Below, one piece after another: positions 16,736-25,878 of a stretch of 64,000 bases of DNA. The DNA lies in assembly GCF_023701745.1 (NCBI RefSeq), contig NZ_JAJOZB010000001.1:8665001-8729000 (forward strand). Direction: 5' to 3'. The position numbers were made by a program, and so were the translations under genes. This DNA is from Streptomyces sp. RKAG293 (lineage in GTDB: Bacteria > Actinomycetota > Actinomycetes > Streptomycetales > Streptomycetaceae). Every line of letters begins with the position of its first letter. Positions within the stretch are counted from its first letter, which is position 1. The notes below the pieces were generated by a model that worked only from the letters and a program-made list of their open reading frames with translations, was not told the DNA's origin and searched no databases.

Positions 16736-19045
16736 ATGCGCGCCATCACCCGCTGGGCACTCGCCGACCTGCGCACACACCGTGGTCAGGCCCTGTCCAT
16801 CGTCCTCGCCACCGCCGGAATCACCGTGGCCCTGCTGCTCTCCGTGGCGCTGCTGCAGTACGCGGTCAGTCCCTGGCAGCGGCTGTTCACCGAGACCCAG
16901 GGCGGCCATGTGTGGCTGCGCACCACGGAAGGCACCCCTGCCGGGCCGCTGAGCCGGCTCGACGGAGTCCAGGCGCTGTCCGGCCCGTTCCGCACCGATT
17001 CGGTGACCGTCCGGCTCGGTGCCGAGACGGCCGCGCTCGACCTGCGCGCCGCCGGGCCGCGCATGGAGGACGTCGCCCAGCCCAAGATCGCCGCCGGGCG
17101 CTGGCTGGACGGCACACAAGGCGACGGGATCGTGCTGGAACAGTCCGTGGCCTCCGCCTTGTGGGCGCAGCCCGGCGACACCCTGCAGATCGAAACCGGC
17201 GGCACGGGCATCCGGACCCTGCGCGTGGTCGGAACGGCCAGGACCGCCGAACGGGGATACGTCCGAGGCGACGTCCCCGGCGTGGGCTGGGCCGCGCCCG
17301 ACGTGGTCGGCGCTCTGGCCTCCGCGCAGACGCACCCGGGGCAGACCGTCGGACTGCGGCTCGCCGACCCGGGCGACACGGACTTCGTGGTGCAGCGGGC
17401 GGTCGCCGCGGTGGGCCCCGACCATGTGCTCTCCGTCTCCACCTGGCGCGATGCCCGCTCCGCCGCCGAGGGCGACAACCGGCTGCTCGGGCTGCTGCTG
17501 AGGATCTTCGGTCTCGGCGCGCTGCTGGCCGCCGCGGTGGCGGTGACCGGAGGCGTCAGCACCCGCGTCCTCGCCCACGTCCGGGACATCTCCGTCCTCA
17601 AGGCGGTGGGCTTCACCCCCGGACAGATCGCCGGGATGTTCTTCGCGCAGCACGCCGTGCTCGCGGTGCTGGGTGCCGCGGTCGGAACGGCCGCCGTCCA
17701 GATCGCGGGCTCCGCCGTGCCCGGCCCGATCGGCGAGGCGGTGACGCTCTGGCAGGCGCTGCCCGGACAGAGCTCGTCCCTGGCGTACACCTGCGCCGCC
17801 ACCGTCTCCGCCATCGCCGCCGCCACGATGTTCGCCGCCTGGCGCGCTGCCCGGATCCCGCCGATACCCGCCGCCCGGACCACCGCCCCGGGCGGGCGCC
17901 GCTCGGCTCGCAAGGGGCGGACGGCGTTCCGCTTCAGGACACCCCCGTCACTGGTGCTCGGCTGGCGCGGAGCCGTACACCGGCCGGGGCGCTTCGCGGC
18001 GTCCGTGGCCCGGCTCGCGCTGCCCATCGTCATGATCACCGTGGCCCTCTCCGCCGCCGCCACGCTGGACCGTTTCCAGCATCCCCCCGAGAGGGCAGGA
18101 CTGACGGCTCAGCTGACGGCGCGCGAGGACGGCGGGTCCACCGTGGGGCTGGAAAGCCGACTGGCACAGCTGCCCGGCGTCTCCGGCGTGTACCCGGCGA
18201 CCGAGGTAGCCGCGCTCGTTCCCGGGCAGACCCGCACCATCACCCTGCGCGGACTCGGCACCGCCGGCCACCGCTACCCCTTCGCCGCGGCCGAAGGCCG
18301 GGCCGCGACGGCACCGGACGAGGCGATGGCCGGACAGGGACTGCTCGACGCCATGGACGTCCGGGTCGGCGAATGGGTCCGGGTCACCGTGGCCGGCACA
18401 CCGCACATCCTGCACATCGTGGGACGCAGCATCGAAACCGAACACAACGGGATGGTCATCTCCACCTCCCTGGACACCCTCCAGGAAGGGCAGAACACGC
18501 TGCGCCCGCAGTTCTACCACCTGGCGTTGCGGCCGGGCGCCGACCCGGCCGCGGTGTCCCGGGCCCTGCCCCAGGCCTCGGACGGCCGGCTGGAGATCCG
18601 CACGACCGCCGGCCCCGCCGACGAACTGTCCCCGATCCGCGGTGTGATCGCCGGGCTGGTCGCCGTACTGGCGCTCATCGGCCTGGTGGACCTCTCCACC
18701 TCGATCACCGCCGCCGTGCGGGACCACAGCCGGGACCTGCGGGCCCTGCGCGCGATCGGGCTGACTCCCCGCCAGACGGTCGCGGTCATCCAGATCAGCG
18801 CCGCGGTCATCGCCCTGGCGGCGGCGCTGGCCGGCACCGTCGTCGGTGTCCTCACCTCACACTGGCTGATCGACCTGCAAGGGCGCTCCAGCGGCATCGG
18901 CGCGGGCATAGCGCAGACGCCGGCCCTGACGACGCTGCTGCTGGCCGGGGGAGCGGTGGTCACCGCCGCCGTCACCATCGCCACGCTGCCCGCGCTGCGG
19001 GTGGTCCGCGGCCGTGGGGCGGACCCGGGGATCACCATCTACTGA
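16736..19045 (+). CDS. FtsX-family ABC transporter permease, two-domain
   Basis: Inner-membrane permease of the MacB/YknZ kind, 769 aa. An N-terminal helix (about 15-40) and a large extracytoplasmic domain are followed by three helices (about 250-370, with an FtsX segment ISVLKAVGFTPGQIAGMFF). A second copy of the same plan follows (helix near 425-445, outside domain, then three helices from about 640 with LRALRAIGLTPRQTVAVIQ). It is the partner of the ATP-binding gene just upstream. Such systems export peptides or lipids, or work in cell-envelope stress; the substrate cannot be read from sequence. Confidence 0.92.
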   Translation: MRAITRWALADLRTHRGQALSIVLATAGITVALLLSVALLQYAVSPWQRLFTETQGGHVWLRTTEGTPAGPLSRLDGVQALSGPFRTDSVTVRLGAETAALDLRAAGPRMEDVAQPKIAAGRWLDGTQGDGIVLEQSVASALWAQPGDTLQIETGGTGIRTLRVVGTARTAERGYVRGDVPGVGWAAPDVVGALASAQTHPGQTVGLRLADPGDTDFVVQRAVAAVGPDHVLSVSTWRDARSAAEGDNRLLGLLLRIFGLGALLAAAVAVTGGVSTRVLAHVRDISVLKAVGFTPGQIAGMFFAQHAVLAVLGAAVGTAAVQIAGSAVPGPIGEAVTLWQALPGQSSSLAYTCAATVSAIAAATMFAAWRAARIPPIPAARTTAPGGRRSARKGRTAFRFRTPPSLVLGWRGAVHRPGRFAASVARLALPIVMITVALSAAATLDRFQHPPERAGLTAQLTAREDGGSTVGLESRLAQLPGVSGVYPATEVAALVPGQTRTITLRGLGTAGHRYPFAAAEGRAATAPDEAMAGQGLLDAMDVRVGEWVRVTVAGTPHILHIVGRSIETEHNGMVISTSLDTLQEGQNTLRPQFYHLALRPGADPAAVSRALPQASDGRLEIRTTAGPADELSPIRGVIAGLVAVLALIGLVDLSTSITAAVRDHSRDLRALRAIGLTPRQTVAVIQISAAVIALAAALAGTVVGVLTSHWLIDLQGRSSGIGAGIAQTPALTTLLLAGGAVVTAAVTIATLPALRVVRGRGADPGITIY

Positions 19046-19051
19046 CCTCGG

Positions 19052-19076
19052 ACGGCGGGGTTTCACGTACCGCCGT
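19052..19076 (+). terminator. Possible terminator of the PadR/ABC operon
   Basis: 7-bp arms ACGGCGG (19052-19058) and CCGCCGT (19070-19076), 7 bases after the permease stop. The stem is short and no T-run follows, so confidence is moderate. Confidence 0.45.
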
Positions 19077-19205
19077 TCAGTAAGGATCCCAGCTGGGTAA
19101 GAAGCCGCCAAATGGGGCGCGCGTCTCGTCCAGGTACTGAGGGCGACCCCTTCGACGTGCACGTACGCCTCGGTACGTGCATCGTGGAGGAGAGGTGATC
19201 TTCAC

Positions 19206-19463
19206 ATGCCCCTGTACATCGCTGTGGCTACGTTCGAGGCGAATGGACCTTTGGGTACCGTGCAAATCGCCGACCACCCGGAAGAAGCCCCCGACGCGCA
19301 GAGCTATGCGAACACCAAGCGTGACGAGATCCTGGCCATGGACGAGCACCCTGAAGTCGATCCGTCCCAGTGGTCGGACCTCCGCCTGGTACGCATCGAC
19401 GTCTGGCCGGACGGCGTCGACATCGCGGCCGTCCCACCGGATTTCGTCCTGTCCGTGGAGTGA
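19206..19463 (+). CDS. Small hypothetical protein
   Basis: 85 aa, acidic (runs such as HPEEAPDAQ and MDEHPEVDPSQWSDL), without signal peptide or membrane helix. ATG 19206 follows a purine-rich GGAGGAGAGG. It is a single gene with its own terminator. The family is not recognised. Confidence 0.75.
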   Translation: MPLYIAVATFEANGPLGTVQIADHPEEAPDAQSYANTKRDEILAMDEHPEVDPSQWSDLRLVRIDVWPDGVDIAAVPPDFVLSVE

Positions 19464-19473
19464 GAGCGGACAG

Positions 19474-19512
19474 CCTGTGCGGTCTCCTTCGCCGAGAAGG
19501 GGACCGCACAGG
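19474..19512 (+). terminator. Terminator after the 85-aa gene
   Basis: 11-bp arms CCTGTGCGGTC (19474-19484) and complement (19502-19512), extended inward by a second short pairing (CTCCTT with AAGGGG), 11 bases after the stop. Confidence 0.7.
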
Positions 19513-19648
19513 TGCCGCGGGCGGGCGATGACCTTCACCGGAACGGCTGCCGTGGCCACCCGAATGGCCTAGGAACCGCCGGACAAGGTCCGCCGGCCAT
19601 CGCGTCAGCGCTCAGGCCGGAGCTCAGGCCGGGACTTCACACCGGGGC

Positions 19649-22600
19649 TCAGGCCGGGGCCGTGAAGGTGTGGTTGCCGGCGGGAAGCCGGAAGGCCGCG
19701 GCGCCCTGTGTGTAGCCGAAGGGCACCGCCTGGGCCGGTGCGGTCACCGCGGCCGCCGAGCCGGCCGGTACCCGGACGGTCGCCGACGTACCGGCGGGCA
19801 CGGTGACCTTGAGGGTGAACACCCCGCCGGAGACGGACCAGTCGCTGACCGCCGGCCCGTACGGCGTCTCGTACGCGGATCGTGCCGAGGTCAGCCCCCC
19901 GCCGGGCCGGGGTGCGACGAGCAGCGCCCGGTAGCCGGGGGACGCCGGGCCGAGGCCGCCGACCTGGCGGTAGAGGAAGTCGCCGACCGAGCCGAGCCCG
20001 TAGTGGTTGAACGAGTTCATCCCGGGATCCTGGAGGCTTCCGTCGGTCCTGATGCCGTCCCAGCGCTCCCAGATGGTGGTCGCGCCCCTGCTGATCATGT
20101 ACCCCCAGCCGGGATAGCCGGGCTGGAGCAGGATCTGGTAGGCGATGTCGGCGCGGCCGTGGTCGGTGAGGACCGGCAGCAGATCCTTCACCCCGAGGAA
20201 TCCGACGGACAGATGCCCGCCGGAGGCGGCGACCTTCGAGACCAGTCGGTCGACCAGCGACTGCACCCGGTTCTCCGGGACCAGCCCGAAGGCCAGCGCC
20301 AGCACGTAGCCGGTCTGGGTGTTGCCGGACACCGTTCCGTTGGCCGCGACGAAGTAGTTCGTGAAAGCGGCGGCGACCTGGTCCGCGAGGGTGCCGTAGG
20401 TAGTGGCCTCCGCCGTGCGCCCGGTGGCCCGCGCCATCCTCGACACCAGCCGCGCCGCCCAGGCGAAGAACGCCGTGGAGATGACGTTGCGGGCGGTGTC
20501 GTCGTTGACGTTGAGCCAGTCCCCGAAGCCGCCCTGATCACGGATCAGGTTCGCGTCGGCCGTCGACCTGAGGTACTCCACCCACCGGACCATCGCGGCG
20601 AAGTGCTCGTCGACGACGCGTACATCACCCGTGCGCTGCCACAGGGTGTACGGGACGATGACGCCCGCGTCCCCCCAGCCGGCGACGCCCGAGCCGTCCT
20701 GCGTGTCCGGTGCGGTGTTCGTGAACGATCCGTCGGCGTGCTGGGCGTCGGTCAGGTCGTCGGTGTACTTGTTGAGGAAGGACGACATGTCGATGTTGTA
20801 CGTCGAGGTGTCGACGAAGGCGGCGATGTCACCGGTCCAGCCGAGCCGTTCGTTGCGGCTCGGGCAGTCGGTGGGGACCGCGAGCATGTTGGACCGCTGG
20901 CCCCACACGATCGCCTGCTGCACCTGGTTGAGCAGCGCGCTGGACGTGGTCAGGGTGCCCAGTTGGGCGGCGGACGTCCAGGCGGTGCGACCGGTGAGGG
21001 CGGACGTCGTCGGGGTACCGGGGAAGCCGGTCACTTCGACGTACCGGTATCCGTGCAGGGTGAACCGTGGCTCGTAGGTCTCCGTCCCGGTGCCCGCGAG
21101 GGTGTACCGGTCGGTTCCCAGGCCCGCCACCCGCAGGTTGTCGGTGTAGAGCGTGCCGTCCGCGTTCAGGATCTCGCCGTGCCGCAGCGTCACGACGGTG
21201 CCCGCGGGACCCGACACCCGCAACCGGTCCCAGCCGGTGGCGTTCTGCCCGAGGTCGAAGATCCACACACCGGGTTTCGGCTGGGTGAGCGCGACGGGGA
21301 TCCGGTCGTACTGCACCCGGACGCCCTCGTCGACCTGCGACACCAGGTTCGGGAGCGCACCCGAGCGCACCGTGACGGCGCTCCAGGCGGCGTCGTCGAA
21401 CCCGGCGCCGTCCCAACCCGCCACGGCCGCCCGGGCGTCGTACTCCTCACCCATCTGCAGGTCGTCGACCCGGATCGGGCCGGGTGCGTACTTCCAGCTG
21501 CTGTCGGTGGCCACCAGTGAGCTCGTACCGTCGCTGTACGTCAGGTGCAGCTGCGCCGAGTACCAGGGCTGCGCACCGTAGAACTGGGGCCCGTGCCAGC
21601 CGATATGGCCGGTGTACCAGCCGTTGCCCAGCCACGCGCCGAGCGCGTTGGCGCCCTGCGTGATCCGGTCGGTCACGTCGTACTCCTTGTACTGCACACG
21701 CTTGGAGTAGTCCGTCCAGCCGGGCGCGAGCGCGTCGTCGCCGACCTTGGCACCGTTGAGCCGGGTCTCCTGCAGGCCGAGGGCCGTCGTGAACAGCCGT
21801 GCTCTGGCCACCGGCTTCGAGACGGTGAACGCCCTGCGGAGCAGCGGCGACGGCTTGGCCTGCGGTATCGCCACACCGGACCCCCAGGGCCCGCCCCCGT
21901 ACACCGCCACCGCTTTCGCCTGCACCCAGGCGGAGTCGTTGAAGCCGGGCTGCTCCCAGCCGGCCGGTCCCGTCTGTGCGGCCTTCCAGGTGGTGTCGGT
22001 GTTGACGACCGGGCTGCCGGTCGCGGTCAGTTGGGCGATCATGCCGGCCGGCGACTGGCTGGTGTTCTGTGTCGACACCGCGATGGTGTTGGATCCGGCG
22101 TGCAGCCGGCTCGTGACGTCGACGACGGAGGCCTGCTGCCACGCGGTGGCGGCGCTGACCTGGGTGCCGTTGACCCACACGGTGGCGGTGTCGTCGCCGG
22201 AGACGACGAGTGTGGCGGACGCCGGTGCCGCGGCGAGGCTGACGGTCCTGCGGAAGTAGCGCGTCGCGGCCGGGACGCCGGAGGCCGGGTCGCCCTCCGG
22301 ATACCAGATCCAGGTGGCGCCGCTCAGTCCGGCGGTGGACAGCGGCTGCCCGATGAAGGCGCCCTTCCACTCGCCGGCCGGGGCGAGCAGGCCGGTCTCG
22401 AAGGTCCGGACCGCGCCCCACGCACTGACGCGTCCCTGGGTGTCCCATATCTTCACCCGCCAGTAGTAGCGGGTCCGCGAGGCCAGCGCCGGACCGCCGT
22501 ACACGACGTCGACGGACTGCCCGCTCGGGGCTCGCCCACTGTCCCAGACATCGCCGGTTCCGGCGTCGGCCAACTCACCGGAAGTGGCGACGATGACCTG

Positions 22601-23383
22601 GTAGGCACCCTGCGCCTGCCCACCGGATCCGCTGAGCTTCCACCCGAACCGGGGCCGGGCGGCGTCCAGTCCGAGCGGGTCGGTGCGGCGCTCGGTGGTG
22701 GCCGAGGCGACGCTCAGCGGCGAGGCTGCCGCCGGGTCGGGCGCGATGACGCGGCTTCCCCACGGGCCCGACCCGTAGGCCCCGAGGTCGGCGGCCGCGG
22801 GCCAGGCGGAGTCGTTGAACCCGGGCTGTTCCCAGTCGCCCGCCGCGGTCTGCGACGCCTTCCAGGCCCCGTCCGTGACGAGGTCGACGCCGGTGCCGCC
22901 GGCCACCACGTGCATCCGCCCGATGAGGCCGGACGGACCGGTGGAGGTGTTGCGCGCCACGACCGCGAGGGTGTTCGCGCCGGGGAGCAGTGCGGACTGG
23001 AGGTCGACGTAGAGCGCCTGGGCCCAGGAGTCGGTGGCCCGCGGAGACGAGGCCAGGGGAGTGCCGTTGAGCCAGACGTCCACGGTGTCGTCGCCGGTGA
23101 CGACGAACTGCGCTTCGGTGACAGCGCCCGCCGGGACGGTGAACGTCCGGCGGAAGTACCGGTCACCGGCCGGGGCGGAACTCGCCGGGCTTCCCTCCGG
23201 GAACCACACCCAGTGCGCGCCGGTGAGACCGACGGGCAGCACGGATCCGGCGGCCGGTGCGGCGCTCGCGGAGGCGGCCGTCAGCGCGGGGAATCCCGCC
23301 GCGGCGAGTGCGGCTCCGCCGAGCCCCCATTTCAGAATCACGCGTCGTTCGTGCCCGGAGGGGGACGGCTCGTCCAGCGGCAT
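19649..23383 (-). CDS. Tat-exported alpha-L-rhamnosidase (GH78)
   Basis: Exported inverting glycosidase removing terminal L-rhamnose from plant or bacterial glycans, 1244 aa. ATG 23383 has GGGAG before it. The signal peptide carries a twin-arginine pattern (ERRVILK) before a Gly/Ala core. Two jelly-roll carbohydrate-binding blocks (WVWFPEGSPAS about 60 and WIWYPEGDPAS about 355) are separated by a fibronectin-like domain (about 215-310). The GH78 N-domain, the catalytic (alpha/alpha)6 barrel (DCPSRNERLGWTGD and GWGDAGVIVPY) and a C-terminal beta-domain follow. The gene stands alone; an 18-bp palindrome 16 bases upstream of the start suggests sugar-responsive repression. Confidence 0.93.
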   Translation of the reverse strand: MPLDEPSPSGHERRVILKWGLGGAALAAAGFPALTAASASAAPAAGSVLPVGLTGAHWVWFPEGSPASSAPAGDRYFRRTFTVPAGAVTEAQFVVTGDDTVDVWLNGTPLASSPRATDSWAQALYVDLQSALLPGANTLAVVARNTSTGPSGLIGRMHVVAGGTGVDLVTDGAWKASQTAAGDWEQPGFNDSAWPAAADLGAYGSGPWGSRVIAPDPAAASPLSVASATTERRTDPLGLDAARPRFGWKLSGSGGQAQGAYQVIVATSGELADAGTGDVWDSGRAPSGQSVDVVYGGPALASRTRYYWRVKIWDTQGRVSAWGAVRTFETGLLAPAGEWKGAFIGQPLSTAGLSGATWIWYPEGDPASGVPAATRYFRRTVSLAAAPASATLVVSGDDTATVWVNGTQVSAATAWQQASVVDVTSRLHAGSNTIAVSTQNTSQSPAGMIAQLTATGSPVVNTDTTWKAAQTGPAGWEQPGFNDSAWVQAKAVAVYGGGPWGSGVAIPQAKPSPLLRRAFTVSKPVARARLFTTALGLQETRLNGAKVGDDALAPGWTDYSKRVQYKEYDVTDRITQGANALGAWLGNGWYTGHIGWHGPQFYGAQPWYSAQLHLTYSDGTSSLVATDSSWKYAPGPIRVDDLQMGEEYDARAAVAGWDGAGFDDAAWSAVTVRSGALPNLVSQVDEGVRVQYDRIPVALTQPKPGVWIFDLGQNATGWDRLRVSGPAGTVVTLRHGEILNADGTLYTDNLRVAGLGTDRYTLAGTGTETYEPRFTLHGYRYVEVTGFPGTPTTSALTGRTAWTSAAQLGTLTTSSALLNQVQQAIVWGQRSNMLAVPTDCPSRNERLGWTGDIAAFVDTSTYNIDMSSFLNKYTDDLTDAQHADGSFTNTAPDTQDGSGVAGWGDAGVIVPYTLWQRTGDVRVVDEHFAAMVRWVEYLRSTADANLIRDQGGFGDWLNVNDDTARNVISTAFFAWAARLVSRMARATGRTAEATTYGTLADQVAAAFTNYFVAANGTVSGNTQTGYVLALAFGLVPENRVQSLVDRLVSKVAASGGHLSVGFLGVKDLLPVLTDHGRADIAYQILLQPGYPGWGYMISRGATTIWERWDGIRTDGSLQDPGMNSFNHYGLGSVGDFLYRQVGGLGPASPGYRALLVAPRPGGGLTSARSAYETPYGPAVSDWSVSGGVFTLKVTVPAGTSATVRVPAGSAAAVTAPAQAVPFGYTQGAAAFRLPAGNHTFTAPA

Positions 23384-23399
23384 GGCTACTCCCACCTAG

Positions 23400-23417
23400 G
23401 AATGAATCGATTCATTC
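23400..23417. promoter_or_regulatory. Perfect 18-bp palindromic operator at the rhamnosidase gene
   Basis: GAATGAATCGATTCATTC is its own reverse complement and has the central CG typical of LacI-family operators. It lies 16 bases upstream of the rhamnosidase ATG, where a bound repressor would block transcription or elongation. The regulator gene is not in the window. Confidence 0.65.
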
Positions 23418-23774
23418 GGCGGGATGCTACGGCGTCCACCCCCATGTCGTCCAGGGATTCGACAGCCGCACTCGGGGCGGGACGTGAACCCGGCAACGAG
23501 CGGCCGAATCCGTCGATGGCCTGATTCCTACGGGTCGATCGGGAGGGTCAACACCCTTGATCGTGAGGGTTGTTGCTGTCCATGGACCTGCGCTGCCGAC
23601 CTTGCACCCGGAACGTGGCTCACGGGTCACCGTTCACACGTCGTCGCCTCCGTGCGATCGGCGGCACTCCACCGCGTCGACACACTCCGCCGGTATCGTT
23701 TCAATCCACGGCCGTGGACACCCGATCTCTGGAAGGCGGCACTCGCCCGAAGAGCGGGCACTCCACGTGCCCGA
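23418..23774. other. Intergenic space upstream of the rhamnosidase gene
   Basis: About 360 bases with no supported gene. It should contain the rhamnosidase promoter and the end of the peptidase transcript. I see no clear terminator hairpin. Confidence 0.4.
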
Positions 23775-24875
23775 CTACGCGTTCTGGATCGCGTTCACCA
23801 GGCCGGCGACGAGGTGGGCCCGCTCGACCATGGCGTCGATCACCAGGTACTCGTGGTCGGCGTGGGCGCCACCGCCGACGGCCCCGAGGCCGTCCAGTGT
23901 CGGTACGCCCAGCGCCGCCGTGAAGTTGCCGTCGCTTCCGCCGCCGACCGCCTTGCCTTCGAGGTCGGGAAGCAGTCGCTGCGCCAGCGCGAAGAGCTTC
24001 GTCGATGCCGACTCGGGCATCGGGGGTCGGCCGACGGCTCCCTGAACGGTGATCCGGGCTCCTTCGAGATGCGGAGCGAGTGCCGCGAAGGCGGATTCGA
24101 TGCGTTCCTTCTCCGTGGCCGACTCGACCCGGACGTCGACGATGACGGTCGCTTCCGCGGGAACGACGTTGTCCAGGGTTCCCGCGGACGCGACGGTCGG
24201 GGTGACGGTCGTGCCGATGTCGGGTCGGCTGAGCGCCGCGATGTCCAGGACCTGGTGGGAGGCTTCGATCAGCGCGTTGACGCCGGCTTCGGGCTCAAGG
24301 CCGGCGTGTGATGCCCGGCCCGTGATGGTGACTTGGAACGTGCCGCAGCCTTTGCGGCCGGTCTTCAGGGCGCCGCCGTCAGCGGCGCCCTCGAGCACCA
24401 GCACGGCGCCGCAGGCGAGGGCTCGTTCTTCGAGGAGGGCGCGCGAGGAGCGGGAGCCGACCTCTTCGTCGGCGGTCATCAGGATCTCGACGCCTGAACG
24501 GTCATCGAGCGTCGCCAGGCCGTGAACGGCCTGCACCAGACCGCCCAGCATGTCGAAGACCCCGGGGCCGGTCGCGTGCCCGTCCTCGACCCGGAACGGG
24601 CGGCGTTCCAGGGTGCCGAGCGGAAACACGGTGTCGTGGTGGCCGAGGATCAGCACCTTGGGATCCCCGCCGGCCGACCAGTGGACGTGCGGTCCGGCCG
24701 CACTCTCGATCAGGACGGCCTGCCCGCCGAGACGGCTCTCGATGACAGCGGCGACAGCTTCGGCCGATGCCGTCAGAGCGTTGAGGTCGCGCGATGGAGA
24801 CTCGATTTCGACGAGTGTCCTGAGGTCATCGAGCATCGCTTCAACGCTCGCGTCGGCAGTTCTGCGCATCGTCAC
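23775..24875 (-). CDS. M20-family metallopeptidase (carboxypeptidase G2-like)
   Basis: Cytoplasmic zinc peptidase/amidase, 366 aa, of the ArgE/DapE/CPG2 group. Metal-site blocks are in order: GHHDTVFPLG, DMLGGLV (usually DMKGG), ADEEVGS with the catalytic Glu, and HADHEY at the end. The dimerisation domain sits in the middle (about 175-290). GTG 24875 follows a TAACCT -10 box (24887-24882) with only 6 bases between, which fits a leaderless start; ATG 24869 is the alternative. Substrate unknown: N-acyl amino acid or gamma-glutamyl type is usual. It is followed on the same strand by the rhamnosidase gene. Confidence 0.9.
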   Translation of the reverse strand: MTMRRTADASVEAMLDDLRTLVEIESPSRDLNALTASAEAVAAVIESRLGGQAVLIESAAGPHVHWSAGGDPKVLILGHHDTVFPLGTLERRPFRVEDGHATGPGVFDMLGGLVQAVHGLATLDDRSGVEILMTADEEVGSRSSRALLEERALACGAVLVLEGAADGGALKTGRKGCGTFQVTITGRASHAGLEPEAGVNALIEASHQVLDIAALSRPDIGTTVTPTVASAGTLDNVVPAEATVIVDVRVESATEKERIESAFAALAPHLEGARITVQGAVGRPPMPESASTKLFALAQRLLPDLEGKAVGGGSDGNFTAALGVPTLDGLGAVGGGAHADHEYLVIDAMVERAHLVAGLVNAIQNA

Positions 24876-24927
24876 GGCGCAAGGTTACTCGGCGACGTCG
24901 TGGTGGTCGGCGGTGCGGAAGGCGGTC

Positions 24928-25617
24928 TCACGTGTCCGAGGACGGGACCGGTGGCCGAAGTGCCCGGGCCAGCCGGTCGACGGCGGCGCCGTCCGCGGGT
25001 GCCGTTCCGGTGAGGGTGCCGACCAGTGCCTGGGCGAGGACGGTCGCGGTGCCGATCCGTGTGTCTTCCCGCTCGTCGCCGGTGACCTTTCCGATCACGG
25101 CGTCGCGCACCGACTGCGAGATGTCGAGGCCCCCGAACAGCTCGGGGAAGGACAGTGCCATCAGACACACGCCCACGTTGGCGGAGAGGATGGACTGACC
25201 GGCCAGTTCGGGGGTCGTACGCAGCCGCCCCGCCTCACGGCAGCGCTCCACGACCGACAGCAGCAGGGCCTGCGCTTCCTTGATCGCCTGTGGTTTGGCG
25301 CTTCCCGTCGGCGTGAACATCAGCCGGTAGAGGTGCGGGTTGCCGAGTGCGAACGCGACATGGCTGTCCCAGGCCGTGCGCAGGTCCGCCACCGGATCGT
25401 CGGTGAGCGGGTTCCGCCTCTTGTTGGCGAGGAAGCGCTCGAAGCCGATGTCGGCCACCGCGGTGAGCAGCCCCTCTTTGTCGCCGAACTGGCGGTAGAT
25501 CTCCGGCATGCCGACTTTGGCCCGGTCGCAGATGGCCCGGGTCGAGATCGCCAGGGCGTCCTTGGTCGCGAGCAGTTCCGCGGTGGCTTCCAGGATGCGC
25601 TCCCGTGCTGTCGACAT
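24928..25617 (-). CDS. TetR-family transcriptional regulator
   Basis: 229 aa. N-terminal TetR helix-turn-helix (RERILEATAELLATKD, then ISTRAICDRAKVGMPEIYRQF and KEGLLTAV), with a C-terminal ligand domain of the TetR_C_33-like sort (HLYRLMF). It is divergent from the cysteine hydrolase gene. The shared region carries two near-identical inverted CGCTAACA elements, so it probably represses both itself and the hydrolase. Confidence 0.92.
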   Translation of the reverse strand: MSTARERILEATAELLATKDALAISTRAICDRAKVGMPEIYRQFGDKEGLLTAVADIGFERFLANKRRNPLTDDPVADLRTAWDSHVAFALGNPHLYRLMFTPTGSAKPQAIKEAQALLLSVVERCREAGRLRTTPELAGQSILSANVGVCLMALSFPELFGGLDISQSVRDAVIGKVTGDEREDTRIGTATVLAQALVGTLTGTAPADGAAVDRLARALRPPVPSSDT

Positions 25618-25630
25618 GACTCCGATGATA

Positions 25631-25642
25631 TCAGCGCTAACA
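25631..25642 (-). promoter_or_regulatory. TetR operator-like site at the regulator gene
   Basis: TCAGCGCTAACA; on the minus strand it reads TGTTAGCGCTGA. It lies 13 bases before the tetR start and matches the site at 25714-25725 in 11 of 12 positions, in opposite orientation. Confidence 0.55.
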
Positions 25643-25692
25643 GGTTGAGCCTGGGCGTATCCGGGTCAGGTAGAGGCTCATCGCGAAGATTA

Positions 25693-25707
25693 GTAATCGT
25701 TGATTAC
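25693..25707. promoter_or_regulatory. Perfect inverted repeat in the tetR/hydrolase divergon
   Basis: GTAATC-GTT-GATTAC, arms perfect with a 3-base centre, in the middle of the divergent promoter region. It could be a second operator for another regulator or part of the TetR site. Confidence 0.5.
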
Positions 25708-25713
25708 GTGATG

Positions 25714-25725
25714 TGTTAGCGTTGA
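25714..25725 (+). promoter_or_regulatory. TetR operator-like site at the hydrolase side
   Basis: TGTTAGCGTTGA, partner of 25631-25642. A 150-base leader separates it from the hydrolase ATG. Confidence 0.5.
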
Positions 25726-25878
25726 AAACACCTTGGGGGCTGGCCCGCCTGCCGGCCCGCCCTCCGGCCGCTTCCAAGGTGTTGCCCGAGTGTTCGTAGC
25801 GAGAGAGCCCCGCCCCAACTTCCCAGTGCACGACGCCTGACAAGCGCCCCGCCACTCCACGACTGCAAAGGACCTCCC

